Below, one piece after another: positions 39,046 through 49,699 of a stretch of DNA of 64,000 nt; the first letter of the stretch is position 1; every line of letters begins with the position of its first letter. A program made the position numbers and the translations under genes. Under the pieces are notes generated by a model. The model was not told where the DNA came from and did no database searches. It was given only the letters and a program-made list of their open reading frames with translations. Source of the stretch: JAMHWF01 sp035911095 (GTDB lineage Bacteria > Pseudomonadota > Gammaproteobacteria > Burkholderiales > Burkholderiaceae_C); contig JAMHWF010000023.1 of NCBI GenBank assembly GCA_035911095.1, positions 91,945 to 155,944 on the forward strand, in the 5' to 3' direction.

Positions 39046-39315
39046 CAGCTGAGCACGAAGAGGCAGGGGCGGCTGGCCCGGGTCAGGCTGTAGAGCGCGT
39101 CGATCACGGGCCTCGCGATGGCGGGTGGCAAGGGGGAATCGGTCGTCACGGCGGCAGCCTTCCTGCGTCCGGCGCGCCGCGACAGAGGCAGGCCTGAAGG
39201 GGCGATGCGAATGATCGGCGACCGATGGTACGACGGTCGCTGCGGTGTCCAGGCCGGCGACGCGGCTTCTCACAAGCGGCTCGCAAGGCCTCGTCGATCG
39301 CGCCGGCTCGCCGCC

Positions 39316-39849
39316 TCACCCCGCCGCCAGCGCCGGCGGTGCCGGATGCAGCCGCGCCATCGCGAAGACGTCGACATAGGCGCCACCGCGCATCGCATAG
39401 GCCCGGTGGCGGCCCTCGACCTCGAAGCCGAAGCGCCGGTAGAGCGCGATCGCCGCGTCGTTGTCGACGAACACCGTCAGTTCCAGCCGCAGGACCTGCG
39501 CCCAGCGGTCCGCGTAGTCGCAGGCGGCTTGCATCAGCGCGCCGCCGACGCCGCAGCGCTGCGCGGCCGGCTCGACCGAGAGGCCGAGCGTCATCGCGTG
39601 ACGTCGCCTGAGCGCCGGGCCGACCGGGTGCAGGCCGAGGGTGCCGACCACCGCGCCGTCGCGCTCGGCGACGAGCAGCAGGTCGTGGCGGCCGGGGGCC
39701 AGCGACTCGGCGAGCCGCGCGCGCCAGGCCTCCTCGCTCGCGTAGGGCAGCTGCATCAGGCCGGGATAGACGCCTGGGTCGCCCATGATCCGGGCGTAGG
39801 CCGCGGCGTCGGCCGTCGTCGCGCCACGGATCACGAGGGCGGCGCTCAT
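39316..39849 (-). CDS. GNAT-family N-acetyltransferase
   Basis: This 177-residue acetyltransferase has the GNAT core. The N-terminus is VIRGATTADAAAYARIM, the beta4 strand region DGAVVGTLGLHPV, and the acetyl-CoA loop LSVEPAAQRCGVGGALMQAA (Q/RxxGxG/A form: QRCGVGGA). LELTVFVDNDAAIALYRRFGFEVEG completes the typical C-terminus, cited here only as VDNDAAIALYRRFGF. It resembles the YhhY/RimJ-like amino-group acetyltransferases, but the acceptor is unknown. The ATG at 39849 is 22 nt downstream of the alaS stop on the same strand, so co-transcription with alaS is likely. Confidence 0.88.
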   Translation of the reverse strand: MSAALVIRGATTADAAAYARIMGDPGVYPGLMQLPYASEEAWRARLAESLAPGRHDLLLVAERDGAVVGTLGLHPVGPALRRRHAMTLGLSVEPAAQRCGVGGALMQAACDYADRWAQVLRLELTVFVDNDAAIALYRRFGFEVEGRHRAYAMRGGAYVDVFAMARLHPAPPALAAG

Positions 39850-39871
39850 CGTGCGATGGGCGCCGCCCGCC

Positions 39872-42511
<2,640 letters not shown>

Positions 42512-42700
42512 GTCGGGGCGGCGCGGGCGTCCTGGCGACGGTGCCACACGCGGGCCTGGCAGCGGGGCGGCGATTTTGACCGATCCTCCGGCGCCCGCTG
42601 TCGGTGCGTCCACGCCTGCATGGCCCCCTGCGCCGCAGGCGGCACGCGGCCTGCCTATGATGATCCGCTTCCACCGGGCCCCAGGCCAGTGAGGACTCAC

Positions 42701-44179
42701 ATGGACACCAAGACCTCCCCGCTCGCCGCGCTGCGCGACGCGAGCCTGTTGAAGACCGACGCCCTGATCAACGGAGAATGGGTCGCCGGCAACCGCCGCT
42801 TTGACGTCTTCGACCCCGCCACCGGCGAGAAGCTGACCGACGTCGCCCTGCTCGGCGCCGACGACGCGCGCGCCGCGATCGGCGCCGCCGAGCGCGCCTG
42901 GCCCGCCTGGCGCCAGCGCAGCGCGAAGGAGCGCGCCTCGATCCTGATGAAGTGGTTCCAGCTGCTGCACAAGCACGCCGACGACCTCGCCCGCATCATG
43001 ACCGCCGAGCAGGGCAAGCCGCTGGCCGAGGCCAAGGGCGAGGTCGCCTATGGCGCGAGCTTCGTCGAATGGTTCGCCGAGGAGGCGCGCCGCGTCTACG
43101 GCGAGACGATTCCCGCCAACGACGCGACCCGGCGCTTCCTGGTGCTGCGCCAGCCGATCGGTGTCTGCGCGGCGATCACGCCCTGGAACTTCCCGATCGC
43201 GATGATCACGCGCAAGGTCGCGCCGGCGCTGGCCGCCGGCTGCCCGGTGGTGATCAAGCCGGCCGAGCAGACGCCGCTGTCGGCGCTGGCGGTGGCCGAG
43301 CTGGCGCAGCGCGCCGGCATGCCGGCCGGGGTGCTGAACCTGCTGACGGCCGACAGCGAGGGCTCGATCGAGATCGGCAACGCGCTCTGCGCCAGCGACG
43401 TCGTGCGCCACCTCTCGTTCACCGGCTCGACCGAGGTCGGCCGCATCCTCGCCGCGCAGTGCGCGCCGACGGTCAAGAAGCTCAGCCTCGAGCTCGGCGG
43501 CAACGCGCCCTTCATCGTCTTCGACGACGCCGACCTCGACAGCGCGGTCGAGGGCGCGATCGCCAGCAAGTACCGCAACGCGGGCCAGACCTGCGTCTGC
43601 GCCAACCGCCTCTACGTGCAGGACGGCGTGCACGACGCCTTCGTCGAGAAGCTGGCGGCCAAGGTGCGCGAGTTGAAGGTCGGCAACGGCTTCGAGGCCG
43701 GGGTGCAGATCGGCCCGCTGATCGACGAGCCTGCCCTCGCCAAGGTCGAGGCCCATGTGGCCGACGCGCTCGCCAAGGGCGGCCACGTCGTCACCGGCGG
43801 CCAGCGCCAGGGGGAGCACTTCTACGCGCCGACGGTGATCTCCGGGGCCAGCGCGCAGATGCTCTGCGCGCGCGAGGAGACCTTCGGCCCGGTGGCGCCG
43901 GTGTTCCGCTTCCAGACCGAGGCAGAGGCGACCACGCTCGCGAACGCGACCGAGTTCGGCCTCGCGAGCTACTTCTACAGCCGCGACGTCGGGCGCATCT
44001 TCCGCGTCGGCGAGGCACTGGAGTACGGCATGGTCGGCATCAATACCGGCCTGATCTCGACGGCCGAGGTGCCTTTCGGCGGCGTCAAGCAGTCCGGCTA
44101 CGGGCGCGAGGGCTCGCGCCACGGGCTCGAGGAATACCTCGAACTGAAGTACCTCTGCCTGGGCGACCTTCAGAAGTAG
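42701..44179 (+). CDS. gabD: NAD(P)-dependent succinate-semialdehyde dehydrogenase
   Basis: This 492-residue aldehyde dehydrogenase oxidises succinate semialdehyde to succinate, linking GABA breakdown to the TCA cycle. Motifs include ITPWNFPIAMITRK, SFTGSTEVGR, LELGGNAPFIVFDDADLD (catalytic Glu), NAGQTCVCANR (catalytic Cys) and EETFGPVAPVFRF. The C-terminal GYGREGSRHGLEEYLELKY is typical of GabD. The N-terminal lead-in LLKTDALINGEWV supports the GabD subgroup over other ALDHs. The ATG at 42701 follows GTGAGGACTCAC. It is divergent from alaS and upstream of argG (88 nt); no gabT is present. Confidence 0.92.
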   Translation: MDTKTSPLAALRDASLLKTDALINGEWVAGNRRFDVFDPATGEKLTDVALLGADDARAAIGAAERAWPAWRQRSAKERASILMKWFQLLHKHADDLARIMTAEQGKPLAEAKGEVAYGASFVEWFAEEARRVYGETIPANDATRRFLVLRQPIGVCAAITPWNFPIAMITRKVAPALAAGCPVVIKPAEQTPLSALAVAELAQRAGMPAGVLNLLTADSEGSIEIGNALCASDVVRHLSFTGSTEVGRILAAQCAPTVKKLSLELGGNAPFIVFDDADLDSAVEGAIASKYRNAGQTCVCANRLYVQDGVHDAFVEKLAAKVRELKVGNGFEAGVQIGPLIDEPALAKVEAHVADALAKGGHVVTGGQRQGEHFYAPTVISGASAQMLCAREETFGPVAPVFRFQTEAEATTLANATEFGLASYFYSRDVGRIFRVGEALEYGMVGINTGLISTAEVPFGGVKQSGYGREGSRHGLEEYLELKYLCLGDLQK

Positions 44180-44267
44180 CCGGCGGCGGCGCCGGTGCCC
44201 TGCCCGATCGCCGCGTGCGCAGCCGGCGCGAGACAGGCGCCCGCCGGGCGCCTGCGACAATCTCGCC

Positions 44268-45611
44268 ATGAGCCATATCCAACAGTCCCTGCCCGCCGGC
44301 GAGCGCGTCGGCATCGCCTTTTCCGGTGGCCTGGACACCAGCGCCGCGGTGCACTGGATGCGCGCGAACGGCGCGATCCCCTGCGCCTACACCGCCAACC
44401 TGGGCCAGCCCGACGAGAGCGACTACGAGGCGATCCCGAAGAAGGCGCTGGCCTACGGCGCCGAGCTTGCACGCTTGGTCGACTGCCGCGCGCAGCTCGT
44501 CGCCGAGGGCATCTCGGCGATCCAGTGCGCGGCCTTCCACATCCGCACCGGCGGCGCGACCTACTTCAACACCACGCCGCTCGGCCGCGCGGTGACCGGC
44601 ACCGCGCTCGTCGTCGCGATGCGCGAGGACGGCGTCAACCTCTGGGGCGACGGCAGCACCTACAAGGGCAACGACATCGAGCGCTTCTACCGCTACGGCC
44701 TGCTCGCCAACCCGCAACTGCGCATCTACAAGCCCTGGCTCGACCAGCGATTCATCGACGAGCTCGGCGGCCGCAAGGAGATGAGCGAGTACCTGATCGC
44801 GCACGGCTTCGACTACAAGATGAGCGTCGAGAAGGCCTACTCGACCGACTCCAACATGCTCGGCGCGACCCACGAGGCCAAGGACCTGGAGTTCCTGAAC
44901 AGCGGCATCGGCATCGTCAACCCGATCATGGGCGTGGCCTTCTGGAAGCCCGAGGTCGAGGTGAAGCCCGAGGCGGTGACGGTGCGCTTCGAGGAGGGCC
45001 ACCCGGTCGCGCTGAACGGCCGCAGCTTCGGGAACGCGGTCGAGCTGTTCGAGGAAGCCAACCGCATCGGCGGCCGCCACGGCCTGGGCATGTGCGACCA
45101 GATCGAGAACCGCATCATCGAGGCCAAGAGCCGCGGCATCTACGAGGCCCCGGGCATGGCGCTGCTGCACATCGCCTACGAGCGGCTGGTGACCGGCATC
45201 CACAACGAGGACACGATCGAGCAGTACCGGATCAACGGCATGCGCCTGGGCCGTCTGCTCTACCAGGGCCGCTGGTTCGACCCGCAGTGCCTGATGCTGC
45301 GCGAGACGGCGCAGCGCTGGGTCGCGCGCGCGGTCACCGGCGAGGTGACGCTCGAGCTGCGGCGCGGCAACGACTACTCGATCCTGAACACCGAGAGCCC
45401 GAACCTGACCTACGCGCCGGAGCGGCTGTCGATGGAGAAGGTCGAGGACGCCGCCTTCACGCAGGCCGACCGCATCGGCCAGCTGACGATGCGCAACCTC
45501 GACATCCAGGACACCCGCCACAAGCTGGGCATCTACACCCGCACCGGGCTGCTGGGCCACGGCGACGACACCGGCTCGATCGGCCTGATCACGGGGCCCG
45601 ACGCCGGCTGA
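44268..45611 (+). CDS. argG: Argininosuccinate synthase
   Basis: This 447-residue enzyme condenses citrulline with aspartate using ATP in arginine synthesis. The PP-loop AFSGGLDTSAAVHWM near the N-terminus binds ATP. YTANLGQPDE, HIRTGGATYFNTTPLGRA, DGSTYKGNDIERFYRYG and EKAYSTDSNMLG are signatures of the longer E. coli-type ArgG branch (about 445 residues). The C-terminal TGLLGHGDDTG is also conserved. The ATG at 44268 is the first in frame. It is followed by GC-rich inverted repeats and then by the convergent GGDEF-like gene. Confidence 0.96.
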   Translation: MSHIQQSLPAGERVGIAFSGGLDTSAAVHWMRANGAIPCAYTANLGQPDESDYEAIPKKALAYGAELARLVDCRAQLVAEGISAIQCAAFHIRTGGATYFNTTPLGRAVTGTALVVAMREDGVNLWGDGSTYKGNDIERFYRYGLLANPQLRIYKPWLDQRFIDELGGRKEMSEYLIAHGFDYKMSVEKAYSTDSNMLGATHEAKDLEFLNSGIGIVNPIMGVAFWKPEVEVKPEAVTVRFEEGHPVALNGRSFGNAVELFEEANRIGGRHGLGMCDQIENRIIEAKSRGIYEAPGMALLHIAYERLVTGIHNEDTIEQYRINGMRLGRLLYQGRWFDPQCLMLRETAQRWVARAVTGEVTLELRRGNDYSILNTESPNLTYAPERLSMEKVEDAAFTQADRIGQLTMRNLDIQDTRHKLGIYTRTGLLGHGDDTGSIGLITGPDAG

Positions 45612-45660
45612 GCCCCTGCGGGCCGCCCGCCTGGGGAAGCCCGGCGCGGGCCGGCGGGCC

Positions 45661-46662
45661 CTATTCGTCGTTGGCCGCCGGCGGCGCGGCCGCCCCGCGC
45701 TCGTGCCAGTTCGCCAGGCCCACGCGCCCCAGCGCCGGCCGCTCGGTCGCGCTGGCCAGCGCGTCGCCGAGCAGCACCGAGGCATCGGCGCCGTCGCGCG
45801 GATAGACCCGGATGCCGATGCTCGAGGCCACCGCATGCGCCTGCCCGCCGATGCTGAACGGCCGCTGGATCGCGGCCTGCAGCTTGTTGGCGACCTGCTC
45901 GACATGCTCGGGCCGGTCGATCGCTGCGAGCAGCACGCCGAACAGGTCGACGCCGAGCGAGGCGACGACGTCGCTCGCGCGCAGCACCCCGCGCACCCGC
46001 ACCGCGATCTTGCGCCGCAGCAGGCTCGCGCTCGCCGCGCCGAGTGTCGCCTGCACCGTGTGCAGCCCTTCGACCCGCAGCGCGAGCAGGCCCATCGGCG
46101 CGGGCTCGCGGTCGCGCAGCGCGACCAGGTGATGCATGTGGTCGACCAGCTGCTGGCGCGTCGGCAGGCCGGTCGCCGGGTCGGTCAGGTGCGCGTAGCG
46201 CTGTGTCGCCGCGTGGCGCTCGCGCTCGATCGCCAGGCGCAGGCGCCGGCCCAGCGGTGCGCCGTCGTCGGGGTCGATCAGGTCCTGCACGCCCTGTTGC
46301 AGCAGGCGCGTCGCGAGTTCGATCGGCACCGCCGCCGCGCCGTCGGCCACCACCAGCACGACGGCGATGCCCTCGGCCACCGCCTGCATCAGGCCGGGCC
46401 AGGCCAGCAGCCCGGCGAGGTCGGCGGTGTCGCTCTCGATGATCAGCGCGTCGAACGGGGTGGACGCGGAGAGGTGGCGACCTGCCTCGGCCAGGTCGGT
46501 GCAGGGCGCGATCTCGAAAGGGCCGTCCGTGTCGTTCGCCAGCCGTTCGGTGAGGGACTCCGCCCGCGCCGGCGTTGCCACGCACAGCAGCCACACCGAT
46601 CGCGGCGCCTCCGGCGCGCCGGCACGACGCTCGGGCGGACCGGGTGGAGGTTGTGACGGCAT
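45661..46662 (-). CDS. Pseudo-receiver plus degenerate GGDEF domain protein
   Basis: This 333-residue cytoplasmic protein has an N-terminal receiver-like fold (VWLLCVATPARAESL to about residue 140). The phosphoacceptor position reads LIIESDTAD, so the usual strand-3 Asp is not evident. The second half looks like a GGDEF domain (LTDPATGLPTRQQLVDHM, LRRKIAVRVRGVLRASD), but the active-site loop is SLGVDLFGVLL in place of GGDEF. It can hardly be a cyclase; it may bind c-di-GMP or GTP, or act by protein contact. It is 30 nt downstream of the LysR gene on the same strand and may share its transcript. Confidence 0.75.
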   Translation of the reverse strand: MPSQPPPGPPERRAGAPEAPRSVWLLCVATPARAESLTERLANDTDGPFEIAPCTDLAEAGRHLSASTPFDALIIESDTADLAGLLAWPGLMQAVAEGIAVVLVVADGAAAVPIELATRLLQQGVQDLIDPDDGAPLGRRLRLAIERERHAATQRYAHLTDPATGLPTRQQLVDHMHHLVALRDREPAPMGLLALRVEGLHTVQATLGAASASLLRRKIAVRVRGVLRASDVVASLGVDLFGVLLAAIDRPEHVEQVANKLQAAIQRPFSIGGQAHAVASSIGIRVYPRDGADASVLLGDALASATERPALGRVGLANWHERGAAAPPAANDE

Positions 46663-46692
46663 CGGAAGATTATGCGGCGCCGCCCGGGCGCC

Positions 46693-47598
46693 CTACCGAT
46701 CCACCAGGCCCGGCACGCCGCGCAGCCAGCTGCGCAGCGCCTCGATCGCGTGCCGCACCTTGGCGGGCTGGCCGTCACGCTGCGGCGTGACGGCCCAGAT
46801 CGCCCCGCCCGGCACCTGCCATTCGGGCAGCACCGGCACCAGGCGGCCGCTGCGCACCTCGTCGTCGATGTCGGCCCGCACGCAGACCGCCAGGCCGAGG
46901 CCGGCGCTGCACAGCTGGTGCAGCGAGAGCTGGTTGTTGCTCGTGATGCGCGGGGCGAGCGTCAGGCTGCGCACCTCGCCCGCGGGGCCGGACAGGCGCA
47001 GGCTCATGCCCTCGCCGGCGCGCAGCACGTCCAGCCACTCGTGCGCCGGCAGCTCGTCGGGGTGCTGCGGCACCCCGGCGCGTGCCAGGTAGGCCGGCGC
47101 GGCGCAGAGCACGTAGAGCGCGGTGCACAACCGCTGCGCGACCCAGGCCGAATCCGGCAGGCGCCCGCCGCGCAGTGCCAGGTCGATGCGGGCCTCGATC
47201 AGGTCGATCAGCGCGTCGTCGACCTGCAGGTGCATCCGCAGGCCGGGGTGACGCTCGAGCAGGGGCGCCAGCGCCGACGCCACATGCCGCGCGAAGCCGA
47301 CCGGCGCCGACAGCCGCAGCTCGCCCTCCAGCGCATCGCGCGCCAGCTCGAGCTGGCCGCGTGCGCGCGCCGCGGCCTCGACCAGCTCGCGGCAATGCGT
47401 CGCGAAGCGCTGGCCGGCGTCGGTCAGGGTGAGCTTGCGCGTCGAGCGGTGCAGCAGCGTGACGCCGTGGGCCTGCTCGAGCGCACGCAACTGCTGGCTC
47501 ACGGCCGAGGTGCTGATGCCCAGGTGCCGCGCGGCCGCGCTGAGCGACCCGGCGCGCACCACCTCGGCGAAGAGGGCAAACTGCTTCAGCTCGTTCAT
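46693..47598 (-). CDS. LysR-family transcriptional regulator
   Basis: This regulator of about 301 residues has the N-terminal winged helix (FALFAEVVRAGSLSAAARHL, ISTSAVSQQLRALEQAHG, LLHRSTRKLTLTDAGQRF) and a two-lobe effector domain of the CrgA/AaeR-like LysR group. The start MNELKQFALF at 47598 is chosen; an upstream ATG at 47637 adds 13 residues that would overlap the shared promoter. It diverges from the NmrA-like reductase gene 98 nt away and probably controls it and itself through the repeats at 47597-47658. Confidence 0.92.
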   Translation of the reverse strand: MNELKQFALFAEVVRAGSLSAAARHLGISTSAVSQQLRALEQAHGVTLLHRSTRKLTLTDAGQRFATHCRELVEAAARARGQLELARDALEGELRLSAPVGFARHVASALAPLLERHPGLRMHLQVDDALIDLIEARIDLALRGGRLPDSAWVAQRLCTALYVLCAAPAYLARAGVPQHPDELPAHEWLDVLRAGEGMSLRLSGPAGEVRSLTLAPRITSNNQLSLHQLCSAGLGLAVCVRADIDDEVRSGRLVPVLPEWQVPGGAIWAVTPQRDGQPAKVRHAIEALRSWLRGVPGLVDR

Positions 47599-47658
47599 CG
47601 TGAAGCAAAGCTTAACGATGTTCTCAATTTCGGCCAACTACCGGCCGGATCGTGAAGC
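47597..47658. promoter_or_regulatory. Direct repeat ATCGTGAAGC in the lysR/nmrA-like divergent promoter
   Basis: The 10-mer ATCGTGAAGC occurs at 47597-47606 and again at 47649-47658, 52 nt apart (about five helical turns), flanking an AT-rich stretch (AAAGCTTAACGATGTTCTCAATTTC). The spacing and position suit paired LysR-type sites, although they are direct repeats and not the classic T-N11-A palindrome. Confidence 0.45.
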
Positions 47659-47695
47659 GACTACTCTGAACGCATCATCACGAAAGGAACTGAAC

Positions 47696-48349
47696 ATGAA
47701 GACCGCCCTCATCGGCGCCACCGGCCAGGTCGGCTCGGCCGTGCTCGCCGAACTGCTGCGCCGCGGCCATCAGGTCACCGCGCTGGTGCGCACCCCCGGC
47801 AAGCTGGCGCCGCAGGCCGGGCTGACCGAAACCCTGGCCGACGCGCTCGACAGCGCCCAGGTCGCAAAGGCGGTGGCCGGCCAGGACGCCGTGATCAGCG
47901 CCTACAACCCGGGCTGGCAACACCCGCAGCTCTACGACCTCTTCCTCCAGGGCTCGCGCGCGATCAGCGAAGGCGTCAAGCAGGCCGGCGTCAAGCGCCT
48001 GCTCGTCGTCGGCGGCGCCGGCAGCCTCTTTGTGGCGCCGGACGTGCAGCTGATCGACACGCCGGCCTTCCTCGACCACGTGCCGGCCTTCGTCGTGCCC
48101 GGTGCCCGCGCGGCGCGCGACGAGCTGACCCGCCTGCGCGGCGAGACGGGCCTCGACTGGACCTTCCTCTCGCCGCCCGCCGGCGGCTTCGACGCCCCGG
48201 CCCGCGGCAATTACCGCGTCGGCGGCGAACAGCTGCTGATGGACGGCGACCGCCCGGCCGGCATCGCCCTGGCCGACCTGGCGCGCGCGATCGTCGACGA
48301 GATCGAGACGCCGCGCCACGTGCGCCAGCGCTTCACCGTCGCGCACTGA
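47696..48349 (+). CDS. NmrA/SDR-like NAD(P)-binding protein
   Basis: This 217-residue atypical short-chain dehydrogenase has the Rossmann motif GATGQVGSAVLAELL at the N-terminus (GxxGxxG), VTALVRTPGKL after strand 2 (an Arg suggests NADP), and VKRLLVVGGAGSL. FLSPPAGGFDAPARGNYRVGGEQLL is close to YesF/YwnB-type reductases, cited here only as LSPPAGGFDAPARGNYRVGG. It lacks a clear YxxxK. The substrate is unknown; LysR-controlled homologues are often flavin or quinone reductases. AAAGGAAC precedes the ATG at 47696. A GC-rich hairpin lies behind it. Confidence 0.85.
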   Translation: MKTALIGATGQVGSAVLAELLRRGHQVTALVRTPGKLAPQAGLTETLADALDSAQVAKAVAGQDAVISAYNPGWQHPQLYDLFLQGSRAISEGVKQAGVKRLLVVGGAGSLFVAPDVQLIDTPAFLDHVPAFVVPGARAARDELTRLRGETGLDWTFLSPPAGGFDAPARGNYRVGGEQLLMDGDRPAGIALADLARAIVDEIETPRHVRQRFTVAH

Positions 48350-48360
48350 TTGCCACGGCC

Positions 48361-48383
48361 GCCCGCGCGACCGCGGCGCGGGC
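48361..48383. terminator. GC-rich hairpin between convergent nmrA-like and cydX genes
   Basis: A perfect 8-bp stem (GCCCGCGC with GCGCGGGC) encloses a 7-nt loop. It lies 12 nt after the reductase stop and 7 nt after the cydX end in the other direction. No U-tract follows, so it may work with Rho or as mRNA protection. Confidence 0.45.
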
Positions 48384-48389
48384 GAGGCC

Positions 48390-48506
48390 TCAGCGCGCGT
48401 CGCCGCGCCCCGCCTCGTCCTCCTCCATCAGTTCGAACCACATCGCATTGAGCACGGCGAAGGTCGCCGCGAGCGGCAGGCCGAGCAGCCAGGCGAAGTA
48501 CCACAT
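48390..48506 (-). CDS. cydX: Cytochrome bd oxidase small subunit CydX
   Basis: This 38-residue single-pass membrane protein (MWYFAWLLGLPLAA, then AVLNAMWFELMEED) matches the CydX/YbgT pattern of Trp/Tyr start, Leu/Ala helix, N-x-x-W-x-E and acidic tail. CydX stabilises the hemes of the bd oxidase complex. It is the last gene of the cyd operon, 35 nt after cydB. Its size means that automatic pipelines may miss it. The ATG at 48506 follows GAAAAGGACACAACG, which contains an AAGGA ribosome site. Confidence 0.92.
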   Translation of the reverse strand: MWYFAWLLGLPLAATFAVLNAMWFELMEEDEAGRGDAR

Positions 48507-48541
48507 CGTTGTGTCCTTTTCTTCGAGAAGGGGGCGCCGCG

Positions 48542-49699
48542 TCAGTAGGCGTGGCGGCTGGGGTCGGTGACCGCGCGTTCGTCGACCTTGCCGCGCAGCA
48601 CGCGGTAGACCCAGGCGGTGTAGGCCAGGATGATCGGCATGAAGATCAGCGTGCACACCAGCATGATGAACAGCGTCAGGTGGCTCGACGAGGCGTCCCA
48701 CACCGTCAGGCTCGAGCGCGGTGCCGTTGAGGACGGCAGCAGGAACGGGAAGATCGACACGCCGACCGTCAGGATGATCCCGGTGATCGAGAGGCCGCTC
48801 GAGAGCAGGCCCGACACCGCGCGGCGACGCCACAGCGCGAGGGCCGCGACCAGGGCGCCGGCCACCCCGAGCACCGGCGCCAGCCACAGCGCCGGGTGGG
48901 CGCGGTAGTTGTCGAACCAGGCGCCGGCGGCGAGCTCGACGCCGAGCTTGCGCAGCGGGTTCGACGGCCCGAGCGGGTCGAGCGGCCCGGTGATGCGATA
49001 GCCGTCGACGCCGAGCGACAGCGCCACGCCACCCAGGACGAAGAGCAGCACCGTCGCCAGCGCCGCCACGATGCCGATGCGCGCCGCCCGTTCGGCCACC
49101 GCGCCCGAGGTCTTCACGACCAGCCAGGAGGCGCCATGCATCGCGAGCATCGCCACCGACACCCCGCCGCAGAGCAGCGCGTAGGGGTTGAGCAGCCCGA
49201 GGAAGCTGCCGCTGTAGGTGATGCGCAGCTCGTCGTCGAGCTGGAAGGGCACGCCCTGCAGCACGTTGCCGATCGCGACGCCGAAGATCAGCGTCGGCAC
49301 GAAGCCGCCGACGAACAGCGCCCAGTCCCAGCGCGCGCGCCAGGCCGGGTCGTCGCGCTTGCTGCGGAACTTGAAGCCCACCGGGCGCAGCATCAGCGCG
49401 GCGAGGATCGCGAACATCGCGAGGTAGAACCCCGAGAACGACACCGCGTAGAGCGGCGGCCAGGCCGCGAAGATCGCGCCGCCGCCGAGGATCAGCCAGA
49501 CCTGGTTGCCCTCCCAGACGGGGCCGACCGTGTTGATGACCACGCGCCGCTCGACATCCGTGCGTCCGACGAAGGGCAACAGCATGCCGACGCCGAGGTC
49601 GAAGCCGTCCATGACGGCGAAGCCGATCAACAGGACGCCGAGCAGTGCCCACCAGACGAGGCGCAGCACATCGTAGGAAATGAGTTCGTGCAGGATCAT
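48542..49699 (-). CDS. cydB: Cytochrome bd ubiquinol oxidase subunit II
   Basis: This 385-residue integral membrane protein, with many hydrophobic helices, is the structural subunit of cytochrome bd oxidase. Typical pieces are LRLVWWALLGVLLIGFAVMDGFDLGVG at the N-terminus (cited as VMDGFDLGVGMLLPF), INTVGPVWEGNQVWLILGGGA, and YTAWVYRVLRGKV at the C-terminus. It pairs with CydA to reduce oxygen at high affinity and to pump charge. The ATG at 49699 overlaps the cydA stop by 4 nt (ATGA), so translation is coupled. Confidence 0.96.
   Translation of the reverse strand: MILHELISYDVLRLVWWALLGVLLIGFAVMDGFDLGVGMLLPFVGRTDVERRVVINTVGPVWEGNQVWLILGGGAIFAAWPPLYAVSFSGFYLAMFAILAALMLRPVGFKFRSKRDDPAWRARWDWALFVGGFVPTLIFGVAIGNVLQGVPFQLDDELRITYSGSFLGLLNPYALLCGGVSVAMLAMHGASWLVVKTSGAVAERAARIGIVAALATVLLFVLGGVALSLGVDGYRITGPLDPLGPSNPLRKLGVELAAGAWFDNYRAHPALWLAPVLGVAGALVAALALWRRRAVSGLLSSGLSITGIILTVGVSIFPFLLPSSTAPRSSLTVWDASSSHLTLFIMLVCTLIFMPIILAYTAWVYRVLRGKVDERAVTDPSRHAY

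Noticed and set aside
39045..39149. 34-codon frame before fecR as a remnant fecI
   Set aside because: Its product (ending SLTRASRPCLFVLS) has no sigma-70 region 2 or 4 motif. It may be chance, despite the TGATG overlap.
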